The notes: a model not told the origin generated them from the sequence alone. A DNA stretch of 64,000 bases from Gemmatimonadaceae bacterium (GCA_036003045.1 DASYSS010000052.1:119608-183607); one strand, 5' to 3'; shown: positions 26,468 through 35,127, counted from the first letter of the stretch. Numbers and translations are program-made.

Positions 26468-27304
26468 TCAGTCGAGCCCGGTGTTGAACACGAGGCTCAT
26501 GCAGGTCACTCCACCTTCGGCCTTCGCGAATTCGCTCACCGACACGGGAACCACTTCCCAGCCGCGCGCGGCCAACAGCGAAATCGTCTCTGGAAATGCA
26601 TCCGACGCGATGATGCGCTCTCCGATCACGAGGACGTCGCCGGCGAGTTGCTCCGCTGGCGGAACCGGCACGAACTCGCGCCCCTGAATCGGCGACGTCG
26701 AGATGAGACCTGCGTTCACGAGAAGGCTTCCATCAGGCAAGGCGCTGCACGCCGACTTGAGGTGGAGACAGTGCAACACGGGCACCGCCGTGACCCTGTA
26801 GCCGAAGGGAGCGAGAATCGTCCGCAGCGCGTCGACCCCCGCGGCGTTCGTGCGCTTGGACAGACCTACGAACACGTCCCGGCCGCTGCACACGACGTCG
26901 CCGCCATCGATTCTGGCCGGCAGCTCCACGCGAGCGATCGTTCGGAAGTCTCTGAGCGCCGCTTCGATCGTCGGCACTTCGTCGCGCCGCGACAGCGCGC
27001 CCATCGACATCATCACCGCGATCTCGTCGACCACGATCGCGGTGTCTTCGACGAACACGCAGTCCGCCAACTCGGAGCAGCCGGGAATCGAAACGACACG
27101 CGCACCGCAGCGGCGCAGCGCGTTCTGATACTCGTCGTGCTGTTTCGCCGCCAGCGTTCCATCGATCGGCGAATCGTCGGCGTACGTTCGCTCCCCGAGT
27201 GCCATTCGGGGCGACGGCCCGCGCGTTATCGCGACGAGCCTTTCCGTAGTTTGCCGTTGCGGTCCACCGGTCTCCCGGTCGACCGGTCCACCGGGAGCGG
27301 TCAC
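26468..27304 (-). CDS. DDAH-type amidinohydrolase (dimethylargininase-like)
   Basis: 278-residue member of the amidinotransferase/DDAH superfamily, which hydrolyses methylarginine or a related guanidino compound to citrulline. The core begins LVAITRG and includes ADCVFVEDTAIV, ARIDGGDVV, the catalytic His in VLHCLHLKSA and the nucleophilic Cys in GGVTCMSLVFN near the C-terminus. The GTG at 27304 overlaps the TGA of the upstream fusion gene as GTGA. The first ~25 codons from that start translate a GGTGGAC repeat (PGGPVDRETGGPQRQ) absent from the family. An internal ATG 32 codons in would delete the first conserved strand, so I prefer the GTG. Could also be an arginine deiminase-like enzyme. 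Confidence 0.82.
   Translation of the reverse strand: MTAPGGPVDRETGGPQRQTTERLVAITRGPSPRMALGERTYADDSPIDGTLAAKQHDEYQNALRRCGARVVSIPGCSELADCVFVEDTAIVVDEIAVMMSMGALSRRDEVPTIEAALRDFRTIARVELPARIDGGDVVCSGRDVFVGLSKRTNAAGVDALRTILAPFGYRVTAVPVLHCLHLKSACSALPDGSLLVNAGLISTSPIQGREFVPVPPAEQLAGDVLVIGERIIASDAFPETISLLAARGWEVVPVSVSEFAKAEGGVTCMSLVFNTGLD
27244..27300 (-). repeat. GGTGGAC element at the N-terminus of the amidinohydrolase gene
   Basis: On the minus strand this reads three GGTGGAC/GGTCGAC units followed by a CCGCAACGGCAAAC tail. Over 46 bp it matches the element at 60950-60996 at 38 positions, including the non-repetitive tail, so they are true copies of one element and not chance simple sequence. Confidence 0.8.
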
Positions 27305-29802
27305 GGTTCCTCGCGCGGCGCTTCGATCACGGTCCGCAGTTGCTCCCGGGCCGGCCCGCCGCCGACGAAGAGAGCGTCGGGGAATTTTCGATAGCGTAAC
27401 ATCTGCGCGTAGATCGCCGAGCTCTCGTAGGTGTTGAGCCCGAAGCCCGCGAGATACTGCAGCCGCAGGTTCGAGTCGCGGTTGAGCTGCGCTCCCGTGA
27501 GCCACGGGGCGAGGTCGCGCGCCTGCCCCGCGTACGTCGAAAGCAACGCGAGTCCCGACGAGAATCCGACGTCGGCCAGGGACCGCGCGACGCGCCTGTA
27601 TTCAGGGCGCCCGAGCTTGGCGTCCACCGAATCGACGTCGATCGGCTGCGGGGAGGCGTGCCCGGCGAGCACCACGTCGTAACCGCTGCCGTTGATGTCG
27701 TTTCCCCAGATCGTGCCGTCGGGGAACGCGTCGAAGAACGTGGCAAGCTCGCTCTTCACGACGTCAGGCGAGCTTTCGTAGAGCGGAACCCACTGCGTCA
27801 CTACGCCGCCGGGATTCAGGTGTGCCTTCACGAGATCGAAGTATTCCTTGGTGTAGAGCGTCGCCGCGCCCTTGACCCACGGATGGATCGGGTCGGACGT
27901 GATGACGTCGAATTTCTCTTTCGTCGTGAGGATGTAGTGCCGCGCGTCGTCGTAGACGATCTGGACGCGCGGGTCCTGCGTGACGTCGTAATTCTGCTGC
28001 GTGAAATAGGTCGAGACGACTCTCGGAATCAGCGGCTCGATCTCGCAGATCACGATCTTCTCTACGCCGGGCTGCGTCACGAACGAACCGGCCGTCACGC
28101 CGGCGCCGAACCCGACCACCAGCACCGTGCGCGGCGTCTTCGTCAACAGCGCCGACAGGTGGCCGAGCATTCGCTGCAGCCGCATGTCCTGCGGTAAGCT
28201 CGAGGCTTCGACCTTGCCGGCCACGTGGAAGTTGCGAACGCCGCTCGGCTCCTCCGACACGGCGATCGACGAGTTGATGCCTTCACCGACGTACAGATAT
28301 CTCGGTTGGTTCGTGTACGTCGGTAGGAAACGTCCGTACGCGACGAGTCCGTCCGGCACACCGGGCACCGTGACGACACACGCGATCGCGGCGGCCGCGC
28401 CGGCGATCGCGAGCATCGTTCCCGCGGGTCGCGGCGACCAGCCACTCGGACGCGGCACGTCGCGCTCCGCTTCGGCCGCGTGCGCTCGGCGCACCGCGGC
28501 GAACACGACGATCGCCGACGCCAAGCTGATCGCGATGAGCAACTGCTGGCCGTGTCGTGTGCCCCAATGCGGAACGACGACGACGCTGAACAGCGCCGAG
28601 CCGAGGATCGCTCCCACGGTGTTCGCGGCATAGACACGACCGACCAGGCGGCCGGCGTCATCACCCGGTCCGACAACCGCGGCGAGTGCCAGCGGGAAGC
28701 TCGCGCCCCAAAGCGCGGCGGCGGGGAAAACCGCCACCGCCACCCGGACGACGTCCAGCTGAAACGTGATCCACGGGCTCGGCGACAACGACGGATTGAT
28801 CGGCCAGAACGGAAGCGCGCGCGCGATCATGAACGCCGCCCACGCGACGCCCAACGTGAGCAGCAGTTGGCACCACGCCAGCGCGGTGCGAGGCCGCGAC
28901 GAGCGCGCGATGTACGAACCGGCGCTGCTTCCCGTGCCGAGCGCCACGAGAAAAACGGCGAGGATGATCGAGAACGTGTAGACCGACGCGCCGAGCATCA
29001 GCGACAGCAATCGCGTCCACACCACTTCGGCGCCGAGCGCCGCGAAGCCGGACAAGCCGATCGCGACGTAGACCGCGTTGATTCCGGTCGGGCTCCGCTC
29101 AACCTCGGCGTTGGGGCGAGGGATCGCCGGCCGATGCGGCGCGCGGCGCGACAGGGCGAGTCCGACGCCGGCGACGCCGAAGTTCACGATGGCCGCGACC
29201 ACCGTCGTGACCGTCATGTCGAAGACGCGCAGCAGATAGAAGCCGGCCAGGACCGCGCCGAACACCGCGCCGGCGATGTTGCTTCCGTAGAAGAACCCAA
29301 GCCACGACACGCCTGTCGGCGTCGCCTCGACCCACCGCGCGATCGCCGGCAGCGTCGCACCCATCAACAGGGTCGGCGGCAGTAAGCACACCGCGCACAG
29401 AACGCCGCGCCAGAGAATGCCGGGAAGTCCCTGGACCGTTGTCGCGGTATAGATGCTTCCCATCAATGGAACGACCACCAGCACGATCAGGCCGAGCGCT
29501 CCGATCGCGCCCTCGAGCGCCGCGTACACGCGCAACGGATGCTGCTCCGGCGACACGAACCGCGGCAACAGCAGACTTCCCAAACACATGCCGCCCATGA
29601 ACGTGCCGAGCAGAACGCCGAGCGAAATGGCCGACGAGCCGATGACCAGCTCGATGAGCTGGAACCACACGATCTCGTAGATCAGCGCGGCGCAGCCGCT
29701 CCCGACGAATAGCAGGAGCAGCGCCGGCAGAAACCGCTGCGTCGGCGGAAGCGCGAGCGGCGGGTTGAGCGATTGTTGCAGACGCGACGAGACTTTCGGC
29801 AT
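27301..29802 (-). CDS. Membrane-embedded spermidine-synthase-like fusion protein
   Basis: 833-residue fusion. Residues ~15-500 contain about 12-14 hydrophobic helices in an MFS-like arrangement (LLFVGSGCAALIYEIVWFQ, MGATLPAIARW). The C-terminal ~300 residues form a SpeE-like Rossmann domain (VLVVGFGAGVTAGSF, EKIVICEIEPLIP, VQIVYDDARHYI, ITSDPIHPW, YTKEYFDLVK). Such fused spermidine synthases are widespread but their aminopropyl acceptor is usually unknown. The ATG at 29802 places the first helix correctly. Its stop overlaps the amidinohydrolase start (GTGA), pairing a polyamine-type transferase with a guanidine hydrolase. Confidence 0.88.
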   Translation of the reverse strand: MPKVSSRLQQSLNPPLALPPTQRFLPALLLLFVGSGCAALIYEIVWFQLIELVIGSSAISLGVLLGTFMGGMCLGSLLLPRFVSPEQHPLRVYAALEGAIGALGLIVLVVVPLMGSIYTATTVQGLPGILWRGVLCAVCLLPPTLLMGATLPAIARWVEATPTGVSWLGFFYGSNIAGAVFGAVLAGFYLLRVFDMTVTTVVAAIVNFGVAGVGLALSRRAPHRPAIPRPNAEVERSPTGINAVYVAIGLSGFAALGAEVVWTRLLSLMLGASVYTFSIILAVFLVALGTGSSAGSYIARSSRPRTALAWCQLLLTLGVAWAAFMIARALPFWPINPSLSPSPWITFQLDVVRVAVAVFPAAALWGASFPLALAAVVGPGDDAGRLVGRVYAANTVGAILGSALFSVVVVPHWGTRHGQQLLIAISLASAIVVFAAVRRAHAAEAERDVPRPSGWSPRPAGTMLAIAGAAAAIACVVTVPGVPDGLVAYGRFLPTYTNQPRYLYVGEGINSSIAVSEEPSGVRNFHVAGKVEASSLPQDMRLQRMLGHLSALLTKTPRTVLVVGFGAGVTAGSFVTQPGVEKIVICEIEPLIPRVVSTYFTQQNYDVTQDPRVQIVYDDARHYILTTKEKFDVITSDPIHPWVKGAATLYTKEYFDLVKAHLNPGGVVTQWVPLYESSPDVVKSELATFFDAFPDGTIWGNDINGSGYDVVLAGHASPQPIDVDSVDAKLGRPEYRRVARSLADVGFSSGLALLSTYAGQARDLAPWLTGAQLNRDSNLRLQYLAGFGLNTYESSAIYAQMLRYRKFPDALFVGGGPAREQLRTVIEAPREEP

Positions 29803-29932
29803 CAATCGCCGCAATCTTGGGCGTGCGCTCGCGGACGTCCATTGACCATACGCCTGATACGAAGCAGGCGCGCCGATAGTTGGGGCGCGCCTGTTTCGAA
29901 CGGACGAGGGGCAAGACGATGGTCTCTGCCGG

Positions 29933-30667
29933 CTATCCGCGCACGACGGACACCCGGTACTGAGTGACCAGCGGGCCGTCATGGCCTGGCCGCGTGATCG
30001 GGAAGAGCGTAAACGTCCAGCCCGGCGCGACCGGAATGCGCATGCCGCGGGTCGGGAGTTCATTGATCAGGTCGCCCTGGCGAGCCAGACCGCCTTCGGG
30101 GATTCTCGAGAGCGCCGAGTCGGCCGCCGGGCCGTATAGCGCCGGCAGCGTCGTTCTGACGAGCCGCTCGAACTTCCAAGGGTTGCGCGTGCGAATCATC
30201 GTCCGATCGAACGAGACCGTGATGACGCTGTCGGCGCGCGTCGCCATCAGGCTGTCCGGCAGCGTCGATTGCCCCTGCGGAACAACTGGGCTCACGGGTG
30301 AGAGGGCAATGGTGGCGACGGGCGCCGGCGTCGGAGCCGACGTGGACGGGGCGTTGACGCCCTGTTGGGTGGCCGGATCGCGATGGCGGATAACCGGCAT
30401 CGGTGGCGCGGCGTCACCGCCGACGTCGCTCGTCACAACGCGTATTCCCGCGGCGGACATGTGCTGAAGGATCGTGACCCGTCCCACGAGACCTATCACG
30501 GCAAGCGTCGTGAGCAACGCGATTCCCGAGCTTCCTTTCATGAGAAGCCGGCGTCGTCGTTTGCGCGCGGCGCTCTTTGCTTCCCACCGACAGTGCAAAC
30601 ACACCGTCGTCCCGGGACGCAGCTCGTGGGGGCAGGCATTGGTCGGCAGTTCCATCGCGTGCGTCAT
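29933..30667 (-). CDS. Zinc-ribbon membrane-anchored protein, unknown function
   Basis: 244-residue protein. The N-terminus has a short zinc-ribbon-like pattern with C and H ligands (NACPHELRPGTTVCLHCRW, residues ~10-28), then a basic stretch (ARKRRRRLL), one transmembrane helix (GIALLTTLAVIGLVGRVTI, ~48-66), a Pro/Thr/Ala-rich linker and a C-terminal extracytoplasmic domain (~130-244). ATG 30667 has GAGGAG 7 nt upstream. The architecture suggests a membrane-anchored periplasmic domain with a cytosolic metal knuckle. No family recognised. It precedes the spermidine-synthase-like gene by 130 bp on the same strand. Confidence 0.75.
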   Translation of the reverse strand: MTHAMELPTNACPHELRPGTTVCLHCRWEAKSAARKRRRRLLMKGSSGIALLTTLAVIGLVGRVTILQHMSAAGIRVVTSDVGGDAAPPMPVIRHRDPATQQGVNAPSTSAPTPAPVATIALSPVSPVVPQGQSTLPDSLMATRADSVITVSFDRTMIRTRNPWKFERLVRTTLPALYGPAADSALSRIPEGGLARQGDLINELPTRGMRIPVAPGWTFTLFPITRPGHDGPLVTQYRVSVVRG

Positions 30668-30789
30668 CCGTCTCCTCGTCACTCGTACCAAGAGTCGGGA
30701 CGAGCTCATGCGCTTTGCCGCAACCGCCTCGCGTTTCGCCAGTCGCAACCGAAATAGGAATCGGTCATTCTGCCTTTTGGGGACGTCCG

Positions 30790-30809
30790 ACTCAGGCTGT
30801 CGCCTGAGT
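30790..30809. promoter_or_regulatory. Inverted repeat between divergent genes (possible operator)
   Basis: Perfect 8-bp arms ACTCAGGC (30790-30797) and GCCTGAGT (30802-30809) around TGTC, in the 174-bp divergent gap and 32 bp before the GNAT start. There is no T-run, so an operator is more likely than a terminator. Confidence 0.4.
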
Positions 30810-30841
30810 ATCCGGCCTCGTTATCGTGCTTTGGGTCACCT

Positions 30842-31369
30842 ATGCAACAACCGCCCATCGAGGCCCGCGCAATCGGGAACAGTCAGTCGACGACCGTCCA
30901 GATTCGGCGTGCGCTTCCTCGCGATGCCGACGCGCTCGCCCAACTGCGCTACGCGTTCCGCCTCGAGCGGCGGCCCGCCACGGAATCGCGCGACGCGTTC
31001 GCCGCTCGCTGCTCCAATTGGATGCGGCCGCGGCTTCGCGGCGATTCGCGATGGACGGTTTGGTTGGCGGAGCGCGACGGCACGATCGTCGGCAACCTCT
31101 GGGTGCAGATCGTCGAGAAGATTCCGAATCCCGGCCCCGAGTCCGAGCTGCACGCATATATCTCGAACTTCTTCATCGTTCCCGAAGCGCGAAACAGCGG
31201 CCTTGGGACTCGGATTCTGAGCGCGGCAGTCGCGCACTGCAAAGCGCACGGCGTGGACACGGTGTTTCTGTGGCCGTCGGAACGCAGCGTTCCTCTCTAC
31301 AGTCGAACGGGCTTCGAGGTGGCGAGCGACCTGTTGGTGCTGGAGCTGCGCGAGGCGAAATCTCCATGA
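30842..31369 (+). CDS. GNAT-family N-acetyltransferase
   Basis: 175-residue GNAT fold protein: VQIRRALPRDADALAQL at the start of the domain, WTVWLAERDGTIVGNLWV for strands 2-4, and the acetyl-CoA pyrophosphate loop in FFIVPEARNSGLGTRILSAAV (R/Q-x-x-G-x-G/A near residue 118). VPLYSRTGFEVA closes the fold. The substrate is unknown. Its stop overlaps the start of a second GNAT gene (ATGA), suggesting a co-translated pair. Confidence 0.9.
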   Translation: MQQPPIEARAIGNSQSTTVQIRRALPRDADALAQLRYAFRLERRPATESRDAFAARCSNWMRPRLRGDSRWTVWLAERDGTIVGNLWVQIVEKIPNPGPESELHAYISNFFIVPEARNSGLGTRILSAAVAHCKAHGVDTVFLWPSERSVPLYSRTGFEVASDLLVLELREAKSP

Positions 31370-31806
31370 ACGATCGATTGGTCGAGCGCCGGCGCGGCGA
31401 TCTGTTGTTGTCGACCGACCGAGCGAGAATCGACCAACGTGCGGTGCTCGCGATGTTGCACGATTCTCATTGGGGCGCCGAGGTCACGGTGGATATCCTC
31501 GCGCGCTCGATCGCGAACTCGCTGTGCGTGGGGGTCTACGACGGCTCCCGGCAAGTCGCGTTCGCGCGCGCGGTCACGGATCTCTCGACCTTCGCGTATC
31601 TCACCGACGTGATCGTGGCGGACGACTCTCGCGGGCGAGGGATCGGCTCGTGGATGGTCGAGGAAATCCTCGCGCATCCGGACCTCCAAGGGCTTCGGCG
31701 CATCGCTCTCCTCACGCGCGATGCGCAGGCACTGTACGAACGATTTGGGTTCTCCACCCGAATGGCGACCTCTACATATATGGAACGCCGCGCGCCGCCT
31801 TCTTGA
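31366..31806 (+). CDS. GNAT-family N-acetyltransferase (second of pair)
   Basis: 146-residue GNAT protein with the acetyl-CoA loop VIVADDSRGRGIGSWMVEEIL near residue 85 and the ALYERFGFST C-terminal strand. SRQVAFARAVTD is the central strand pair. The start ATG at 31366 overlaps the previous GNAT stop. It resembles small YitH/ElaA-style acetyltransferases; the substrate is not known. Confidence 0.88.
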   Translation: MNDRLVERRRGDLLLSTDRARIDQRAVLAMLHDSHWGAEVTVDILARSIANSLCVGVYDGSRQVAFARAVTDLSTFAYLTDVIVADDSRGRGIGSWMVEEILAHPDLQGLRRIALLTRDAQALYERFGFSTRMATSTYMERRAPPS

Positions 31807-31875
31807 TCCGGAGGGTGCTACTTTGTTTTACTCGATTCGCACGGCACCTGGTGCCCGAACCATAGAGGAGGAAGG

Positions 31876-32085
31876 ATGACTGCGAAGCTCGACAAAACGA
31901 TCAAGCGGGAGCTGGAGCTCGACGGAAAACTCTACACCATCGCGATCGGCCCGGACGGAATCAAAGTGACGGAAAAGGGCCGCCGGAATGGTCCGGAGGT
32001 TTCATGGCGCGCGATCATCAGCGGCGAGCAAGAGCTCACCGCGGGTCTCAAGGCGTCGCTCGACGAGGGATCGTCGGAGGGCTAA
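31876..32085 (+). CDS. Conserved small protein, unknown function
   Basis: 69-residue acidic/basic mixed protein (KTIKRELELDGKLYTIAIG, KVTEKGRRNG, SWRAIISGEQEL) with a strong AGGAGGAAGG ribosome site immediately upstream. It lacks a signal peptide or membrane segment. Short proteins of this pattern look like beta-rich regulators or toxin-antitoxin-free orphans, but I do not recognise a family. Confidence 0.65.
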   Translation: MTAKLDKTIKRELELDGKLYTIAIGPDGIKVTEKGRRNGPEVSWRAIISGEQELTAGLKASLDEGSSEG

Positions 32086-32095
32086 CTCCGCGGCG

Positions 32096-32479
32096 TCAGT
32101 CGTCTCGTTCCCGCTCGGCCGGAGCGTGCGCCGCGGCGGAGCGCGCGCGACGACGCGCCGTGCCCCCGACGCGCGGATCGAGTCGAAGCTCCATCTGTGC
32201 GGCGAGAAGTCGTTCGCCGCCTTTCGCGAGTTGCGCCATGCGGTGCTCGAAGCGATAGAACTGCACCGGCGCGCGAAGACTGTCGCGCGGCGCGCGCGCT
32301 AGCACCATCAACTCTTCCCGGACCACACGCGGGAGATGTCCCGCCATGCGGCGGCGTAGCAGCGCCGTGACGCGCAGCGAGTTGCGCGCGAGAAACGCGC
32401 GCTCCAATTCGCCCAGATACACCACCAACTTCGCCATCAGCGTGTCGGTGGATCGTCGATCGAGACTCGTTCTCGTCAT
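32096..32479 (-). CDS. Hypothetical helical basic protein
   Basis: 127-residue Arg/Leu/Ala-rich protein with predicted long helices (MAKLVVYLGELERAFLARNS, ALLRRRMAGHLPRVVREEL, FEHRMAQLAKGGERLLAAQ) and a highly charged C-terminus (AERERDD). Convergent with the 69-residue gene, and its 5' end faces the DnaA-box cluster. No family recognised; an internal start at MAKLVV (residue 15) is possible. The helical pattern and lack of low-information codons make it plausibly real. Confidence 0.5.
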   Translation of the reverse strand: MTRTSLDRRSTDTLMAKLVVYLGELERAFLARNSLRVTALLRRRMAGHLPRVVREELMVLARAPRDSLRAPVQFYRFEHRMAQLAKGGERLLAAQMELRLDPRVGGTARRRARSAAAHAPAERERDD

Positions 32480-32578
32480 GCTCGTTGGGCGCGTCGCGCG
32501 GTCCCACGCGACGACATTTGAGATCTGGCAATATTGCCGCGGTGCTTCATTGCGCCAGGGTGGTCAGCAACGTTGATG

Positions 32579-32946
32579 CTATCAACAGGCTGTCCACATC
32601 TGCGTGTGGACAGCTGTGTTTTTCTCGACACGCTTGGGACCGCGGAGACGATGCAACTGGTTACGCGCCAGCGAGTATCGGCGCGGCGTTTTTTTGCGCC
32701 AAATGCGCCGAAAATCGCGCCGTTTTTCGACTCGGGTGTCGTCGTTCTCCGCGCGCCGCTCTCCGAACGTCGCTTTCCGTTCGTACACATCTGTCCACAA
32801 TCGTTTTCAACAGGACGAGGCCGGGTCTTAAGCGCACTCACCAACGGAGTTACCGCATTATCGACAACTGTCCACATTCGCTATCCACAGCAACGACAAC
32901 GAGTTATGGAAAACTTTACTATTGCGCTTTGAATCAGTGTTTTCTA
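32579..32946. other. Candidate chromosomal replication origin (DnaA-box cluster)
   Basis: Non-coding stretch with exact CTGTCCACA at 32590, 32791 and 32868, its inverse TGTGGACAG at 32605, CTATCCACA at 32881, and looser boxes TTATCGACA at 32858, TTTTCAACA at 32804 and CTATCAACA at 32579. The first and the inverted box form a perfect palindrome with a 6-nt centre. A-T-rich tracts occur at 32688-32729 and 32900-32946 (TTATGGAAAACTTTACT), the latter directly beside the last boxes, a position suited to a DNA-unwinding element. TTGTCCACA-type boxes are normal in high-GC bacteria. dnaA is not in the window. The rest of 32480-33020 holds nothing else I can support. Confidence 0.65.
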
Positions 32947-33020
32947 CGTTCCGCTCCCTTCCGATTGCAACATCGGCGTCACGACGTCTCTTCCCACCGA
33001 CAACTCGCGTCTTCCCTGCA

Positions 33021-33341
33021 ATGCGACTCGTCAGTTGTGCAACGCCGCCTGAACCGCTCGAGGAAGCGCCGCGTACGGCGCTGCTCGCCGACCTTACCGA
33101 AGGCGAGCGTTGGGACGGCTTCTGGTCGGCTGATGCGTACTACGTTCGCTGCACGAAGGACGCGGGCGATGTGGCGTGGTTCCGTCTCGCCGATGACGTC
33201 GCGCCTTCCACGCAGTCCGGCGCGCGGGTGCTCGCCCTCAGACCTGCCGCGCGCGCGGGATCGCGCGTGTCGGTCGTCGTCGCGCGGTCGCCGAGTGGGC
33301 ACCGCATGCTCGTGGGGAGCACCCGGCGATCACCGCGATGA
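33021..33341 (+). CDS. Hypothetical small protein
   Basis: 106-residue frame (TPPEPLEEAPRTALLADL, GFWSADAYYVRCTKDAGDVAW, ARAGSRVSVVVARS) with a plausible globular, beta-rich centre and no obvious ribosome site. It lies just right of the origin candidate. No family recognised; it could be spurious, but the amino-acid composition is less Arg-rich than the surrounding shadow frames. Confidence 0.4.
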   Translation: MRLVSCATPPEPLEEAPRTALLADLTEGERWDGFWSADAYYVRCTKDAGDVAWFRLADDVAPSTQSGARVLALRPAARAGSRVSVVVARSPSGHRMLVGSTRRSPR

Positions 33342-33352
33342 TCAGAGAACGC

Positions 33353-34270
33353 TCAACGAGCGGCTTCGGGGAGGAGCTCGAGTTGCGCCGTGCGCAGCTC
33401 GACCACTCGACGGGCAGCCTCGTAGAGCCAATCGAAGCTTGCGTCGAGACGCGGATCGCCGCCGGCGGCGTCGCGGGCGAGGGTGAAGTGGCTGTACAGC
33501 CGCGCGTCGACACGCGACGGCTCGCCGTGGAGGCGGAAGAGCAGCAGCTCGGTGGCCGCCTCGGTCAGATGGAACAGCGTGAAGAGGTAGAACCGCGTGC
33601 GCGTCTCGTCGGCGGGATCGATGGTCGCGAGCAGGGCGACCTCGCGAATGGGTCGCTCTTCACGAATCGACGCGATGAGCTCCATCGCGTGTCCGAGGCC
33701 CGACGGTCCGGCGCCGCGGAGCACGTGAGTCCAGAGCTCGACCACGCGTCGCAGCAGCACGATGTCCCATCGCTCGCCGCCCGCTCCGCGTTCCTCGGGC
33801 GGGAAGAGCACGGGGGCATAGGCGCGCAGCCAATGGCGAAACTCGGTGTGCTTGTTGCCGAGCTGGGCGAGCCCGGCGAGGAGCAATGTCCGGTAGAGGG
33901 CGGCGACCTGCTCGTGCGCCTCGACCGGGAGCGCGGCCGTGAGCGTGAACGCTCGATCGGCGCCAACCTCGATGTGAGCCGTGCGTTGGGCCTCTTGTTC
34001 GGCGGAGAGCAGCGCGCTGGGCGACGCGGATCCCTCGAAGTCGAGCCACTCACTGGCCGCGATGACGTACGCGCCAGCCAATGGCACGACGAACTCGGGC
34101 AGCGTCGTCTCAGGCGGCGGAGCCTCGCCGGCGCCGAGCCGCGTGAGCACACCCATTGCGAACTGGATGGACGACGCCCGGTCCTCGGGCGTGACGACCT
34201 TCACCGCCCAATGGCGGTCGAGCGTCTCGAGCGCGTTCGGCGAGAGAGCAGGAGTCGACGGCGTGGTCAT
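33353..34270 (-). CDS. Hypothetical helical protein
   Basis: 305-residue soluble, mostly helical protein without signal peptide or membrane segments. Recurring Leu/Ala helices (ALYRTLLLAGLAQLGNKH, ELWTHVLRGAGP, FYLFTLFHLTEAATELLLF, YEAARRVVELRTAQLELL) suggest a helical repeat or bundle. The N-terminal RHWAVKVVTPEDRASSIQFA is distinctive. I recognise no family and no catalytic motif. Convergent with the 106-residue frame and divergent from the gene at 34393. Confidence 0.7.
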   Translation of the reverse strand: MTTPSTPALSPNALETLDRHWAVKVVTPEDRASSIQFAMGVLTRLGAGEAPPPETTLPEFVVPLAGAYVIAASEWLDFEGSASPSALLSAEQEAQRTAHIEVGADRAFTLTAALPVEAHEQVAALYRTLLLAGLAQLGNKHTEFRHWLRAYAPVLFPPEERGAGGERWDIVLLRRVVELWTHVLRGAGPSGLGHAMELIASIREERPIREVALLATIDPADETRTRFYLFTLFHLTEAATELLLFRLHGEPSRVDARLYSHFTLARDAAGGDPRLDASFDWLYEAARRVVELRTAQLELLPEAAR

Positions 34271-34392
34271 GTGGGATCTGCGAACGGCGAGGATGCGGGC
34301 GCCGGCGCCGCCGCCCCATCCTCGCTCACTCTTCTGACAGGCATTTCAAACCCCAGTAACAGCGTGCGATCAATCCCGCGGCGAGTCCAGTC

Positions 34393-34890
34393 ATGAGCAT
34401 CGAACCCAACGCGCGCCGCCGCCTTCACCTGGTCTACGCCACGACGCGCGATCCTGACCTGGCGAAGGAGCTACGACAAGTTCTCGAGGAAGACCCGATG
34501 GCTTTCGTTCCGAGTGCGGACCTGCTGCGCGCGATCGCTCTTTGCGCGGCGTGCACCCAGGGCGCATCCCCAGATAGCAGGACTGGTTTGTGCGAGCACC
34601 ACCGCCAAACCTGGAATCTCGAAGTCTGCATGAACGACGCATCATCGGACGCGGCCGAGCAGAGCTCGTTGCAGGGGCTCGTGCACGGAGTGTTCGCGAC
34701 CCCCGACGGCGGGGCGCAACTGCTTTCCGCGTTCGACCGTCAGCGTCGCGCCCTCGCGCTCGTGCTCGAAGCGCACGCGCGCGGCGCGGTCCGACTGCCG
34801 GAGAGTATCGCGCGCACGGTCGAGCGCGCGTGTGAGAGTGGGCCCCGGTTTCTCACCGGCGCCAGGTCCGCCGTTCAACAGGCGAGCTGA
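34393..34890 (+). CDS. Hypothetical protein with possible Cys/His metal site
   Basis: 165-residue protein. The N-terminal half has a Cys/His cluster (ALCAACTQ near residue 52, GLCEHH near 69) that could bind zinc; the C-terminal half is helical (LLSAFDRQRRALALVLEAHARG). No signal peptide. Family not recognised. It is followed after 27 bp by a 62-residue protein on the same strand. Confidence 0.6.
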   Translation: MSIEPNARRRLHLVYATTRDPDLAKELRQVLEEDPMAFVPSADLLRAIALCAACTQGASPDSRTGLCEHHRQTWNLEVCMNDASSDAAEQSSLQGLVHGVFATPDGGAQLLSAFDRQRRALALVLEAHARGAVRLPESIARTVERACESGPRFLTGARSAVQQAS

Positions 34891-34917
34891 CGACCGCCGG
34901 TGGGGGAGGACGAACGC

Positions 34918-35106
34918 ATGATTCAAGTCACTTGTGAAGGCGGCGAATGCAACGGGCTCACCGTCAGGGTCGAGCCCCAGCCGACGTACTACGAGGTCGT
35001 CGATCCCCGCGATCCGAAGCGGCGCGACTACTACATCCTCGAGGTCAGTCATTGGGGAGCACGACTGGTCCCCGAGGCGACCGCGGAGTGGCGCGCGCGC
35101 GTCTGA
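34918..35106 (+). CDS. Small hypothetical protein
   Basis: 62-residue protein (MIQVTCEGGECNGLTVRVEP, DPKRRDYYILEVSHWGARL) with a GGGGGAGG ribosome site. Two N-terminal cysteines (C6, C11) could bind metal. No family recognised; it likely belongs with the upstream 165-residue gene. Confidence 0.6.
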   Translation: MIQVTCEGGECNGLTVRVEPQPTYYEVVDPRDPKRRDYYILEVSHWGARLVPEATAEWRARV

Positions 35107-35127
35107 CGCTCCGGAGTCGGGTGGCTG

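Noticed and set aside
32485..33486. 333-codon open frame crossing the DnaA-box region
   Set aside because: Low-complexity, Arg/Ser-rich translation with no domain; other frames are also open by chance, and the DNA shows origin-like features instead.
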